Assembly: GCF_040560245.1 (NCBI RefSeq)
Contig: NZ_JAKMWP010000002.1
DNA length: 64,000 nt
From: Morganella sibonii
GTDB taxonomy: Bacteria > Pseudomonadota > Gammaproteobacteria > Enterobacterales > Enterobacteriaceae
Reading direction: 5' to 3' (one strand)
Shown here: positions 53,948-60,484 of the stretch, one piece after another
How positions within the stretch are numbered: position 1 is the first letter of the stretch
Layout: every line of letters begins with the position of its first letter
Notes under the pieces: model-generated
What the model was told of the DNA's origin: nothing
The model's input: only the letters and a program-made list of their open reading frames with translations
Database searches by the model: none
Made by a program: the position numbers and the translations under genes

Positions 53948-54493
53948 TCAGTCAACGATATAAGCAACCAGGATTGGTGCGCTGTAAGAACCGGCAGCCG
54001 GGGTGGCGTTGGTGGTCGCCATACCGACTTTGAAGGTGTACTGTGCGCTGGTTTCTTCCGCATCCAGGGCAACAGCAGTGCCTTTGCCGTTAGTGACGGT
54101 CTTACCGCTGCTGTCCTGAATCATAAAGCCGACAGTCTGGGTATCCTGGGCAACAAACACGCTCTGCTCATTGTTACCGACAGAGGTGATACCCTGGATG
54201 ATCAGGTCGCCGGCTTCACCTTTGGCACATCCGGTCAGGGTAACCGGCATGTCCGCCTGCTGTGTGGTGATGGCATTGGCTGCGGTGAATCCGGCATCCG
54301 CACCACCGACTTTGGTGTTGAACACGCCAACATTCAGGACAGATTTACCGCCGTTGATGGTCACATCACAGGTGGTATCCGTCAGAATCCCCTGTAAGGT
54401 CACTTCTGCTGACGGTGCCGCCAGTGCATTCATGCTGGTGGCAGACAGGCCGGCGATCAGGGCAGCGGAAAGTAATTTTGTTTTGAACGTCAT
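53948..54493 (-). CDS. Major fimbrial subunit
   Basis: The 181-residue protein has a signal peptide ending near ALAAPSA and a FimA-like pilin: EVTLQGILTDTTCDVTINGG, NVGVFNTKVGGADAGFTAAN, MPVTLTGCAKGEAGDLIIQG, and a final SAPILVAYIVD strand with the penultimate aromatic. The two Cys (TTCDV and TGCAK) are placed for the pilin disulfide. It is first in the subunit order and followed by a partial terminator, as expected for the main shaft subunit. TAGGAATT precedes the ATG. Confidence 0.88.
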   Translation of the reverse strand: MTFKTKLLSAALIAGLSATSMNALAAPSAEVTLQGILTDTTCDVTINGGKSVLNVGVFNTKVGGADAGFTAANAITTQQADMPVTLTGCAKGEAGDLIIQGITSVGNNEQSVFVAQDTQTVGFMIQDSSGKTVTNGKGTAVALDAEETSAQYTFKVGMATTNATPAAGSYSAPILVAYIVD

Positions 54494-54660
54494 ATTGAAT
54501 TCCTATCGAATAGTAATAAAAAAATAAAAGAGTATCCGTGACAAAATATTCATCAGTTATTCTTAATGAATAAAATGATATTATTGTCATCGTTTTTTGT
54601 TTAATTATATTGAAGCTTTTATACAACAAATATAATGTTACTGATATTCAGCGATAAATA

Positions 54661-55002
54661 TCAGCTGTGGAATATAGTGTCATCATCATTAAATGATGAA
54701 TTAAAACTATGTTCCTTTCTGAATACTGACAGCATGTTTTTACTGTCAGCAAAGCCGCAATGAATATTCATCTGATACAAAAATTCGTCCAGTGTCGTAT
54801 CCAGAGCAAGTAATATCTCAATGAGCAGATTCAGTGTCAGATGGTTGCTGCCGCGCTCATAGCGGGAGATCTGCTGCTGGCTTAAGCCGGTTAAACAACC
54901 TAAGTCATAGCCTGATAAATTTCTTTCTTTCCGTAATGAACGAATAACAGCACCGGCTGCCTGATTAATGGCAGCGGAATTTCGTTTGTTATTAACGGGC
55001 AT
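54661..55002 (-). CDS. MrpJ-like XRE-family transcriptional regulator
   Basis: ATG 55002 (MPVNNKRN) gives 113 residues with AAGG about 9 bases upstream; a longer in-frame start would add a hydrophobic 28 residues with no support. The helix-turn-helix lies at about 22-75: GAVIRSLRKERNLSGYDLGC, LSGL-type turn, QQQISRYERGSNHLT. The QQQISRYERG signature is that of MrpJ-family regulators encoded in Proteus fimbrial operons, which repress flagella and affect adhesion. Here it precedes the fimbrial operon in the same orientation, rather than closing it as mrpJ does. Co-regulation of fimbriae and motility is an inference. Confidence 0.82.
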   Translation of the reverse strand: MPVNNKRNSAAINQAAGAVIRSLRKERNLSGYDLGCLTGLSQQQISRYERGSNHLTLNLLIEILLALDTTLDEFLYQMNIHCGFADSKNMLSVFRKEHSFNSSFNDDDTIFHS

Positions 55003-55334
55003 AAATAAGTGCCTTATAAGCAGATAAACAATGTTATCCGGGAATAATAATAAAAGTAATTTAATTAGTATGCCGTACCTGACCAATATAAATAATCTGT
55101 GTGGCGACGATGTTTATTTTACTCACGGTAATTGTTAATGCAATAGTCGTAATATGTGTAAAACAAGAATGGAAGAAATGTGAATAAACAGGTCATATAT
55201 TGGTAAAATAGTAAATAAGCGTTACTATTCATGGTGTTCAGCATTTTTCTTTGATCTGCATCAAAAAACACTCATTTACAGTATTGGTTTATTGTTCTGT
55301 TTTTGTGCGTATAGGATAGTAAAGACAGGTATAA
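55003..55334. other. AT-rich intergenic region upstream of the regulator
   Basis: This piece probably contains the promoter of the MrpJ-like gene and fimbrial operon. It is AT-rich and no recombinase gene or clear pair of long inverted repeats marking an invertible promoter was seen. Confidence 0.4.
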
Positions 55335-55484
55335 ATGCTAAAAATACTCCATGTTAATAAAATATCATATAACAGCAATGAAAGTCAGACTAAATGTATC
55401 GGAATGTTACTATGCGGAGACGGAAGCGGGTATTGTCTGTACGCGTATGACAGGCTTTTGGGCTTTATTGCATATAACGAGTAA
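55335..55484 (+). CDS. Possible 49-residue small protein
   Basis: ATG 55335 follows CAGGTATAA and opens a 49-codon frame with residues such as TKCIGMLLCGDGSGYCLYAY. A promoter-like TTGTTC/GATAGT pair with 17-base spacing lies about 25-50 bases upstream. No family is recognised and the frame could be chance. Confidence 0.25.
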   Translation: MLKILHVNKISYNSNESQTKCIGMLLCGDGSGYCLYAYDRLLGFIAYNE

Positions 55485-55807
55485 TTTACTGTTCCTGAAA
55501 TAAAGCGGCAGCATATTAACGTAATGCGCTGTTCAGAATAACCACAAATATGTTTCAGATTTAATGGTTAATTAATGATAATAATTCTTAGTTAAGAAAC
55601 ATGCCAGCCGGGATAAGAGAAAAGACCACAGATTATTTAACGCAGATAATGATATATACTGACAAATGTTTGTTTTTCATGACATAAAGAAGAATTGCTT
55701 GATTAAGGCTGAAAGAGAGCAGACTATAGATAATGACATATCGTAATGTTTATCTGTAAATCCGGTATGTCATCATGCGATTTCATTTCATTGATAAGGA
55801 TATCCGT

Positions 55808-56029
55808 ATGAAAGAATTATCTGTTCGTGAATGTGAAGCTGTCAGCGGCAGCGGGTTAGCCGGTTTATTTCGTCCTGGCACCGGCAATGTATCTCCGCCG
55901 GTAACACCGGTAACGCCGGTAAAACCCGGTGGTACATTGATTATCGGCGGCGGGATTGGTCTGGGCTTCGGAATTTTTCCGTTTATAATCGGGAAGTTTA
56001 TTGGCGGAATGATTAAAATTCCGTTCTGA
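55808..56029 (+). CDS. Candidate class II microcin/bacteriocin precursor with double-glycine-type leader
   Basis: The start is ATG 55808 after AAGGAT, not the upstream ATG 55775. The 73-residue product begins MKELSVRECEAVSGSG: Leu4, Glu8, Val12, Ser13 and Gly14 match the spacing of the colicin V leader (M-R-x-L-x-x-x-E-x-x-x-V-S-G-G), with GS in place of GG. The predicted mature peptide of about 58 residues has a Pro/Thr linker (SPPVTPVTPVKPGG) and then a Gly-rich hydrophobic end (GGGIGLGFGIFPFIIGKFIG) fit for membrane insertion. An intrinsic terminator follows. No peptidase-ABC exporter or immunity gene is adjacent, so export would need a distant system. The microcin call is inferred from the leader and composition. 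Confidence 0.6.
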   Translation: MKELSVRECEAVSGSGLAGLFRPGTGNVSPPVTPVTPVKPGGTLIIGGGIGLGFGIFPFIIGKFIGGMIKIPF

Positions 56030-56044
56030 TACAGAATAATACAT

Positions 56045-56069
56045 AAGGTCACTGCGGTGGCCTTTTTTT
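56045..56069 (+). terminator. Intrinsic terminator after the microcin-like gene
   Basis: AAGGTCAC (56045-56052) and GTGGCCTT (56057-56064) form a stem with a TGCG loop, followed by a run of T to 56069. Strong rightward terminator. Confidence 0.85.
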
Positions 56070-56091
56070 ATGCGGACAGAAAAGAAAAATA

Positions 56092-56124
56092 AAAAAAAAG
56101 CCCGGACACATAGTGTGACCGGGC
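56092..56124 (-). terminator. Leftward intrinsic terminator
   Basis: GCCCGG (56100-56105) and CCGGGC (56119-56124), with inner CACA/TGTG pairs, are followed on the minus strand by nine T (complement of 56091-56099). No leftward gene is annotated just to its right, so it may end an unseen transcript or act as insulation. Confidence 0.7.
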
Positions 56125-56288
56125 GGAAAGGATATAGGTATGATAATCATGAACAGAATGGAAAGTTCATGTATGTATAATAAGGGCAGCAGTCTAAACA
56201 AAAAGACAACACAAGGCCGTTACAGAGAAACCAGATGAACAGCGTGTTGTTTTATACGATGTCACGATAAAATCGGAGGCTTAAAGAA

Positions 56289-56534
56289 ATGGGGAATTCA
56301 GCAGCAATTGAGTTGCAATCGACACTGCGGTGCCCGGCTTGTGGTGCAGAAAAAACAGAAACGATGCCGGTAAACGCCTGTCAGTGGTTTTATGAATGCG
56401 AGCACTGCCATACATTATTAAAACCGCTTTCGGGTGACTGTTGTGTATTCTGTTCATACGGAACTGTTGCCTGCCCGCCGGTACAGGAAGCTGCGTTAAC
56501 CGGAAAAAAATCCTGTTGTTGCCCGTCATCCTGA
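56289..56534 (+). CDS. GDCCVxC-motif Cys-rich small protein
   Basis: The 81-residue protein has two Cys pairs likely to bind zinc (CPAC 15-18 and CEHC 37-40) and the signature GDCCVFCSYG (49-58), with a CCC near the C-terminus. Database families call this the GDCCVxC (seleno)protein family, in which some members use selenocysteine; here all codons are Cys. Function is not established; metal or redox sensing has been suggested by its motifs and neighbours elsewhere. GGAGG lies 9 bases before the ATG. It stands alone between terminators. Confidence 0.8.
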   Translation: MGNSAAIELQSTLRCPACGAEKTETMPVNACQWFYECEHCHTLLKPLSGDCCVFCSYGTVACPPVQEAALTGKKSCCCPSS

Positions 56535-56540
56535 GAATAA

Positions 56541-56570
56541 AAAAATACCCGCACAAATGGGGTGCGGGTA
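56541..56570 (-). terminator. Stem-loop with leftward T-run after the GDCCVxC gene
   Basis: TACCCGCAC (56546-56554) and GTGCGGGTA (56562-56570) form a perfect 9-bp stem. The T-run is on the minus strand side (complement of A56536-56545); on the plus strand only AAATC follows. It may act in both directions, but favours leftward transcripts. Confidence 0.6.
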
Positions 56571-56814
56571 AATCATATCAGAAATAGTGCCTGCAAGGTC
56601 AGGAGCAGGCCAGTAATGTGAATATCAATTAATTAAAACTGCTTATCAATATAGCCATTGATCCGGAGAAGTACAGCACAAAAACACCTTTGCTGCTATT
56701 TGCCGTATTTGCACGTAGTTGTTTTTATCAGGTCGTTAAGAGACGTGTAAATGATATTTTATTCGTATATACAATATGTTGTCGTGATTTTGCAGTGCTT
56801 TTTTCTGGAGAAAT

Positions 56815-56878
56815 AAAAAAGCCTCTGAACAAACGAAACCGGTTCAGAGGCGTCAGGTGTTACTTTCAGCGTGGTAAC
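56815..56878 (-). ncRNA. Candidate small RNA of about 64 bases
   Basis: On the minus strand TTGACT (56913-56908) and TATTCT (56890-56885) are spaced by 17 bases, a good sigma-70 promoter. Transcription from about 56878 would yield a short hairpin (GTTAC/GTAAC near 56875-56860) and then a strong terminator: GCCTCTGAAC/GTTCAGAGGC (56821-56830 and 56842-56851) followed by six T. No gene lies between promoter and terminator, so a small RNA is the simplest reading. No known RNA family was recognised. Confidence 0.45.
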
Positions 56879-56988
56879 ATTTTAAGAATAGTTAAGCTGC
56901 GCGAATTAGTCAAAAAATGATCCGTCAAAAAGTGTGTCATGATGTGAGGGAGAAGGAGAACGGTGTATTGAGCAGCAGTATCAATGAA

Positions 56989-57025
56989 AACGCCTTTCAG
57001 TATTGATATATTCCTGAAAGGCGTT
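56989..57025 (-). terminator. Terminator of the MgtS-like gene
   Basis: AACGCCTTTCAG (56989-57000) and CTGAAAGGCGTT (57014-57025) form a perfect 12-bp stem; leftward it is followed by TTTTCATTG. It begins 26 bases after the stop codon of the small gene. Confidence 0.7.
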
Positions 57026-57051
57026 CAGAGAGACAATAAGTCTGTGTTCAT

Positions 57052-57129
57052 TTAATCATCCCATTTCGGGCTCATAACCGTGGCAAACAGACAGGATAAG
57101 ATAATAAATCCGAGTGTCAGTAAAAACAT
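57052..57129 (-). CDS. mgtS: MgtS-like small membrane protein (25 residues)
   Basis: A strong AAGGAG lies 5 bases before ATG 57129. The 25 codons give one hydrophobic helix (MFLLTLGFIILSCLFATVM) and the ending SPKWDD. E. coli MgtS (31 residues) ends in SHKWDD after a similar helix; it binds the magnesium importer MgtA and protects it from proteolysis under low Mg. The match of helix plus KWDD tail, the ribosome-binding site and the terminator make a real gene likely. Regulation by PhoPQ is expected from the family but no PhoP box was assigned here. Confidence 0.7.
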   Translation of the reverse strand: MFLLTLGFIILSCLFATVMSPKWDD

Positions 57130-57395
57130 ATATTCTCCTTAACGTAGCTTTAATCTGGTCCGATAAACATTCTCCGGAAGAGGTGATAAATCATAATGTG
57201 TTTTCATTGACTGATTCTACCGGATAAAGACGGTAACTCAATGAAAGAAAACTAATTTATTGTCATGATTTGTCATTTTTACCCGGGGTGTGCTGACAAA
57301 GAATAAAGTATGTAAATAAAAACAGCAGAAATGAAAATATCCGTCGCGGAGAAAAAAAGAGTGGCAATAAGGTATAAAGGTTGTACATTGTCTGC

Positions 57396-57485
57396 ATGAT
57401 GAATAATAAAATTGCAGTCTGTTTATCACACAATGCTATCTGGTGGCGCACAACGTGCGGCGCCGGTTTTGTTATTCAGTTTTAA
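57396..57485 (+). CDS. Leader peptide with tandem Trp codons, trp-type attenuator
   Basis: A 29-codon frame from ATG 57396 (next codon is also ATG) ends at TAA 57483. Codons 16 and 17 are adjacent TGG TGG (57441-57446), in the context AIWWRTTCG. Tandem Trp codons in so short a peptide are rare by chance and are the hallmark of trpL-type attenuation. The ribosome-binding site is weak (AAAGG about 15 bases upstream), the main doubt. The peptide lies within an RNA able to form mutually exclusive hairpins (next entry), upstream of a tryptophanyl-tRNA synthetase gene. Confidence 0.7.
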   Translation: MMNNKIAVCLSHNAIWWRTTCGAGFVIQF

Positions 57486-57523
57486 TTTCAAAAATCGCCG
57501 CCGGAGTGCGGCGATTTTATTTC
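57441..57523 (+). promoter_or_regulatory. Transcription attenuator controlling the Trp-tRNA synthetase gene
   Basis: Segment 1 overlaps the Trp codons and pairs with segment 2 (CGCAC 57447-57451 with GTGCG 57455-57459). Segment 2 GCGGCG (57457-57462) can instead pair with segment 3 CGCCGC (57496-57501) as antiterminator. Segments 3 and 4 form a perfect 11-bp terminator (57491-57501 and 57508-57518) ending in TTTT-ATTTC. A ribosome stalled at the Trp codons would free segment 2 and allow read-through. All pairings are seen in the sequence; the mechanism is inferred from the E. coli trp paradigm. Confidence 0.75.
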
Positions 57524-57578
57524 AGACATATTGCATTCACCCCGGCGGCCTCTTATCACGTTATAAAGAGGGAATCGT

Positions 57579-58592
57579 ATGTCTGCTCATCACACCCGAT
57601 CCGTTATTCTGACCGGCGACCGCATCACCGGACCATTACACCTCGGGCACTATACCGGCTCGCTGCAACAGCGGGTCACTCTCCAGCACACTGCAACACA
57701 ATATATTCTGATGGCTGATATGCAGGGACTGACGGATAACGGCGCGCAGCCGGAAAAGGTAAACCGTTATTTTTATGATGTGGCGGCGGATTATCTGGCG
57801 GCAGGAATCGACCCCGGCCTTTCTGTGATTTGTCTGCAATCCGCGCTGCCTGCACTGGCAGAGCTGACACTGCTGTATCTCAATCTGGTGACCGTTTCCC
57901 GGCTGGAGCGCAATCCGACCGTTAAACAGGAAATTATTCAGAAGCAGTTTTCCCGCACACTGCCCGCCGGGTTTCTGATCTATCCGGTCAGCCAGGCGGC
58001 AGATATCACCGCGTTTAAAGCTGATTTGGTGCCGGTCGGGGAAGACCAGTTACCGATGATTGAACAAACCAATGAGATTGTCAGTAAAGTCAATAACATC
58101 ACAGGGACTGAATTACTGGTTCACTGCCGTGCGAAAACCGGTAAAACCGGACGTTTGCCGGGAATTGACGGTAACGGCAAAATGTCAAAATCACTGGGCA
58201 ATGCCATTAACCTCTCCGTCAGTGCGGATGACCTGACCCGTGCCGTCAATGCTATGTTTACTGATCCGCAGCATCTGCGGGTGTCCGATCCCGGCCGGAT
58301 TGAGGGCAATGTGGTGTTTGCTTATCTTGATGCCTTTCATCCGGATACGGCCCGGATAGCTGAGATGAAAATCCGCTATCAGGCAGGCGGATTAGGTGAC
58401 AGAGAGTGCAAAGCGGTACTGAATGAGTGTCTGCAGGCGCTGCTGGCACCTGTCCGCGAAGAGCGGGCACGTCTGATGGCGGATAAGCCTTATCTGCTCT
58501 CAGTCATCCGCAGCGGAACAGAAAAAGCGCGGGAAGTGACACAGCAGACATTGGATCAGGTAAAACGGGGGATGGGGTTACTGCTCTTCTGA
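57579..58592 (+). CDS. trpS: Tryptophanyl-tRNA synthetase, attenuator-controlled
   Basis: The 337-residue class Ic synthetase charges tRNA-Trp. It shows the HIGH-type motif GPLHLGHYTGSL (His21 to His24), YPVSQAADITAFKADLVPVG, and GNGKMSKSLGN (KMSKS 201-205). GAGGGA precedes the ATG. Housekeeping trpS in Enterobacterales usually lies in the dam-gph operon, so this is probably a second, inducible copy; that needs the rest of the genome. Second TrpRS copies in other bacteria may resist inhibitors such as indolmycin. The leader upstream suggests it is made when charged tRNA-Trp runs low. Confidence 0.93.
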   Translation: MSAHHTRSVILTGDRITGPLHLGHYTGSLQQRVTLQHTATQYILMADMQGLTDNGAQPEKVNRYFYDVAADYLAAGIDPGLSVICLQSALPALAELTLLYLNLVTVSRLERNPTVKQEIIQKQFSRTLPAGFLIYPVSQAADITAFKADLVPVGEDQLPMIEQTNEIVSKVNNITGTELLVHCRAKTGKTGRLPGIDGNGKMSKSLGNAINLSVSADDLTRAVNAMFTDPQHLRVSDPGRIEGNVVFAYLDAFHPDTARIAEMKIRYQAGGLGDRECKAVLNECLQALLAPVREERARLMADKPYLLSVIRSGTEKAREVTQQTLDQVKRGMGLLLF

Positions 58593-58656
58593 TTGACAGA
58601 ATATGCTGATTTGGCAGGATGCGATTGATTCCCGTTTGCGTGAGGTCTATTATACG

Positions 58657-58681
58657 AACCATATCTGTTTTATATATGGTT
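58657..58681. promoter_or_regulatory. Inverted repeat upstream of the ParD-like gene
   Basis: AACCATAT (58657-58664) and ATATGGTT (58674-58681) form a perfect 8-bp inverted repeat with nine bases between, about 20 bases before the ParD-like start. It may be an operator bound by the ribbon-helix-helix product, or an RNA hairpin. Confidence 0.4.
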
Positions 58682-58700
58682 TATCAGTTAAGGATTTCAC

Positions 58701-58907
58701 GTGGGTATTGTTAAAATCTCCGATGAACTGCATGAATATCTGCGCCGGGCGAGTACAGTCATGTCCCGCTCTATCAACGCACAGGCAGAATTCTGGATCA
58801 AAATCGGAATGCAGGCTGAAATGAATCCGGATAAAACCTTCACAATGCTTGTCAGCGAAATGCTGGAAAAAGAATCTGTCAGCCGGAAAGGAGAACAGCA
58901 TGAGTAG
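58701..58907 (+). CDS. ParD-like ribbon-helix-helix protein
   Basis: The 68-residue protein starts MGIVKISDELHEYLRRASTV, with MSRSINAQAEFWIKIGMQAE following, typical of the ParD-like family rather than true ParD antitoxins. No ParE toxin is present; the next gene, overlapping by 8 bases, is a methionine aminopeptidase. This pairing recurs in other proteobacteria. A DNA-binding autoregulator for the pair is a reasonable guess. Confidence 0.8.
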   Translation: MGIVKISDELHEYLRRASTVMSRSINAQAEFWIKIGMQAEMNPDKTFTMLVSEMLEKESVSRKGEQHE

Positions 58908-59676
58908 TATCGTTATAAAAACACCTGAAGAAATTGAGCTGATGCGGGAATCAGGCCGTCTGCTGGCAAGCGTTTTTGCCATGCTGGATGATTTCATTAA
59001 GCCGGGTGTTTCCACGCTGGCGATTAATGACAAAGTTGAAGATTATATTGTGAATACCCTTCAGTCACGTCCTGCCAGTAAAGGGCAGTACGGGTTTGAG
59101 TATGTGCTGAATACCTCGCTGAACGAAGTGGTGTGCCACGGTGTCCCGAAAGCGGATGAGATCGTAAAAGACAAAGATATCATTAATGTGGATATCACAC
59201 TGGAAAAGAACGGCTTTATTGCGGATTCCAGCAAAATGTATGTGATGCCGGAAGCTTCACCGCTGGCACGCAAACTGGTAAAAGCGACCTATGAAGCGAT
59301 GTGGGAAGGTATTCAGCAGGTAAAACCGGGTGCGACCCTGGGCGATATCGGTTCTGCCATTCAGCATTATGCGGAGTCACGCGGCTACAGTGTGGTACGC
59401 GAGTATTGCGGTCACGGTATCGGCCGTGAGATGCATGAATCCCCGCAGGTGCTGCACTATGGTGTGCGCGGTAAAGGAACGGAACTGAAAGAGGGGATGA
59501 CCTTCACCATTGAGCCGATGATTAACCAGGGCGGAGCTAAAATCAAAACCAAAAAAGATGGCTGGACGGTGGTCACACGGGATAAAAAATTATCCGCGCA
59601 GTCTGAACATACTATTCTGGTTACCGCAACGGGTTATGAAGTATTAACGCTGCGTGCGGATGAAACATTGCGCTGA
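58900..59676 (+). CDS. map: Type I methionine aminopeptidase
   Basis: The enzyme removes N-terminal Met from nascent proteins. ATG 58900, after AAGGAGAACAGC, gives 258 residues; a longer in-frame start lies inside the ParD-like gene. The five metal ligands are present: Asp98 (NVDIT), Asp109 (IADSSKM), His172 (GHGIGREMHE), Glu205 (TFTIEPM) and Glu236 (AQSEHTI). The usual map lies beside rpsB in Enterobacterales, so this is probably a paralogue, coupled to the ParD-like gene. A strong terminator follows. Confidence 0.92.
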   Translation: MSSIVIKTPEEIELMRESGRLLASVFAMLDDFIKPGVSTLAINDKVEDYIVNTLQSRPASKGQYGFEYVLNTSLNEVVCHGVPKADEIVKDKDIINVDITLEKNGFIADSSKMYVMPEASPLARKLVKATYEAMWEGIQQVKPGATLGDIGSAIQHYAESRGYSVVREYCGHGIGREMHESPQVLHYGVRGKGTELKEGMTFTIEPMINQGGAKIKTKKDGWTVVTRDKKLSAQSEHTILVTATGYEVLTLRADETLR

Positions 59677-59707
59677 TTTTTATCAGTATAAACAACAGAG
59701 TGTAAAA

Positions 59708-59735
59708 AGCCCGGCTGCGACCGGGCTCTTTTTTT
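59708..59735 (+). terminator. Intrinsic terminator after map
   Basis: AGCCCGG (59708-59714) and CCGGGCT (59721-59727) form a stem with a six-base loop, followed by C and seven T. It separates map from the convergent tetR gene. Confidence 0.88.
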
Positions 59736-59746
59736 ATCAGAGCCGG

Positions 59747-60340
59747 TCAGGCTTTGACAAAGCGGAGAAACTGTTCATACAGTACACCGCCCAGTGTCTG
59801 TACGGTGTAGAGATCAGATTGCGGCAGGGTATCCACGGCGGCATGCATGCCGTGATAAATAATCATGGCGGTGATATCCGGATGTGCTGCACGCCAGTGA
59901 CTGTGTTGCTCACCTTCAGCGATCAGGGCCAGTAACTGATTGAGAACCGCATTTTCGTGATCATTTCCCTGCTGGTGAAACCCCTGATGAAACAGGACAT
60001 CATGCAGTTCCTGTTTCTCAGTATAAGCGGTGACAGAGCGATCACACCAGGCAGCCAGTTTGGCATCCGCATCTCCCGCAGCACAGGCATCCATCGCCTG
60101 CTGCGTTTGTGACAGAAACCAGTCCATATAACGGTGGCGCAAGGCCTCGTAAATATCCGGTTTGGCGGCAAAATAGTGGTAATAGGTTCCTTTCGCGACA
60201 CCGGCCCGCGCCACAATGTCACTGACGGTGGTGGCATCAAATCCCTTTTCGAGAAACAGCGATTCGGCGGCATCCATCAGTTCATTGATCCGGACATCGG
60301 CAGGTTTAAAACGGGGTTTGTGTTCTGCTGACTGAGTCAT
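59747..60340 (-). CDS. TetR-family repressor
   Basis: The 197-residue protein has an N-terminal HTH (about 22-68: SLFLEKGFDATTVSDIVARA, GVAKGTYYHYFAAKPDIYEA) and a helical ligand-binding domain. It is divergent from the MFS efflux gene, with a palindrome in the 144-base gap, the classic layout for a drug-responsive repressor controlling both genes. The inducer is unknown. Confidence 0.9.
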   Translation of the reverse strand: MTQSAEHKPRFKPADVRINELMDAAESLFLEKGFDATTVSDIVARAGVAKGTYYHYFAAKPDIYEALRHRYMDWFLSQTQQAMDACAAGDADAKLAAWCDRSVTAYTEKQELHDVLFHQGFHQQGNDHENAVLNQLLALIAEGEQHSHWRAAHPDITAMIIYHGMHAAVDTLPQSDLYTVQTLGGVLYEQFLRFVKA

Positions 60341-60433
60341 AAATGCGCCTTTTATAACGGAAAAACCTGATTATGCCATTTCCCGGTTGTTAAGGCGAAA
60401 AAAACACGCAAATGAAATGTGTTCTCATTTCGA

Positions 60434-60452
60434 TTGACCGTCGGTCGGTCGA
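60434..60452. promoter_or_regulatory. Probable TetR operator
   Basis: GACCG (60436-60440), TCGGT, CGGTC (60446-60450) form a palindrome that extends by one or two pairs. GACCG/CGGTC half-sites are common for TetR-type repressors of efflux genes. It lies about 35 bases before the MFS start. Confidence 0.6.
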
Positions 60453-60484
60453 TGTGTATTCTGCCTGTGAGAAAGGAGAACATC

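Noticed and set aside
55003..55807. Invertible fimbrial promoter element
   Set aside because: No recombinase gene and no long matched inverted repeats were seen around the regulator or major pilin.
56690..56920. 76-codon plus-strand frame
   Set aside because: It runs through a terminator hairpin, has no ribosome-binding site, and its product resembles nothing known.
58603..58700. Upstream start for the ParD-like protein
   Set aside because: The open frame at 58603 is in a different frame and has no family likeness; the inverted repeat there looks regulatory.
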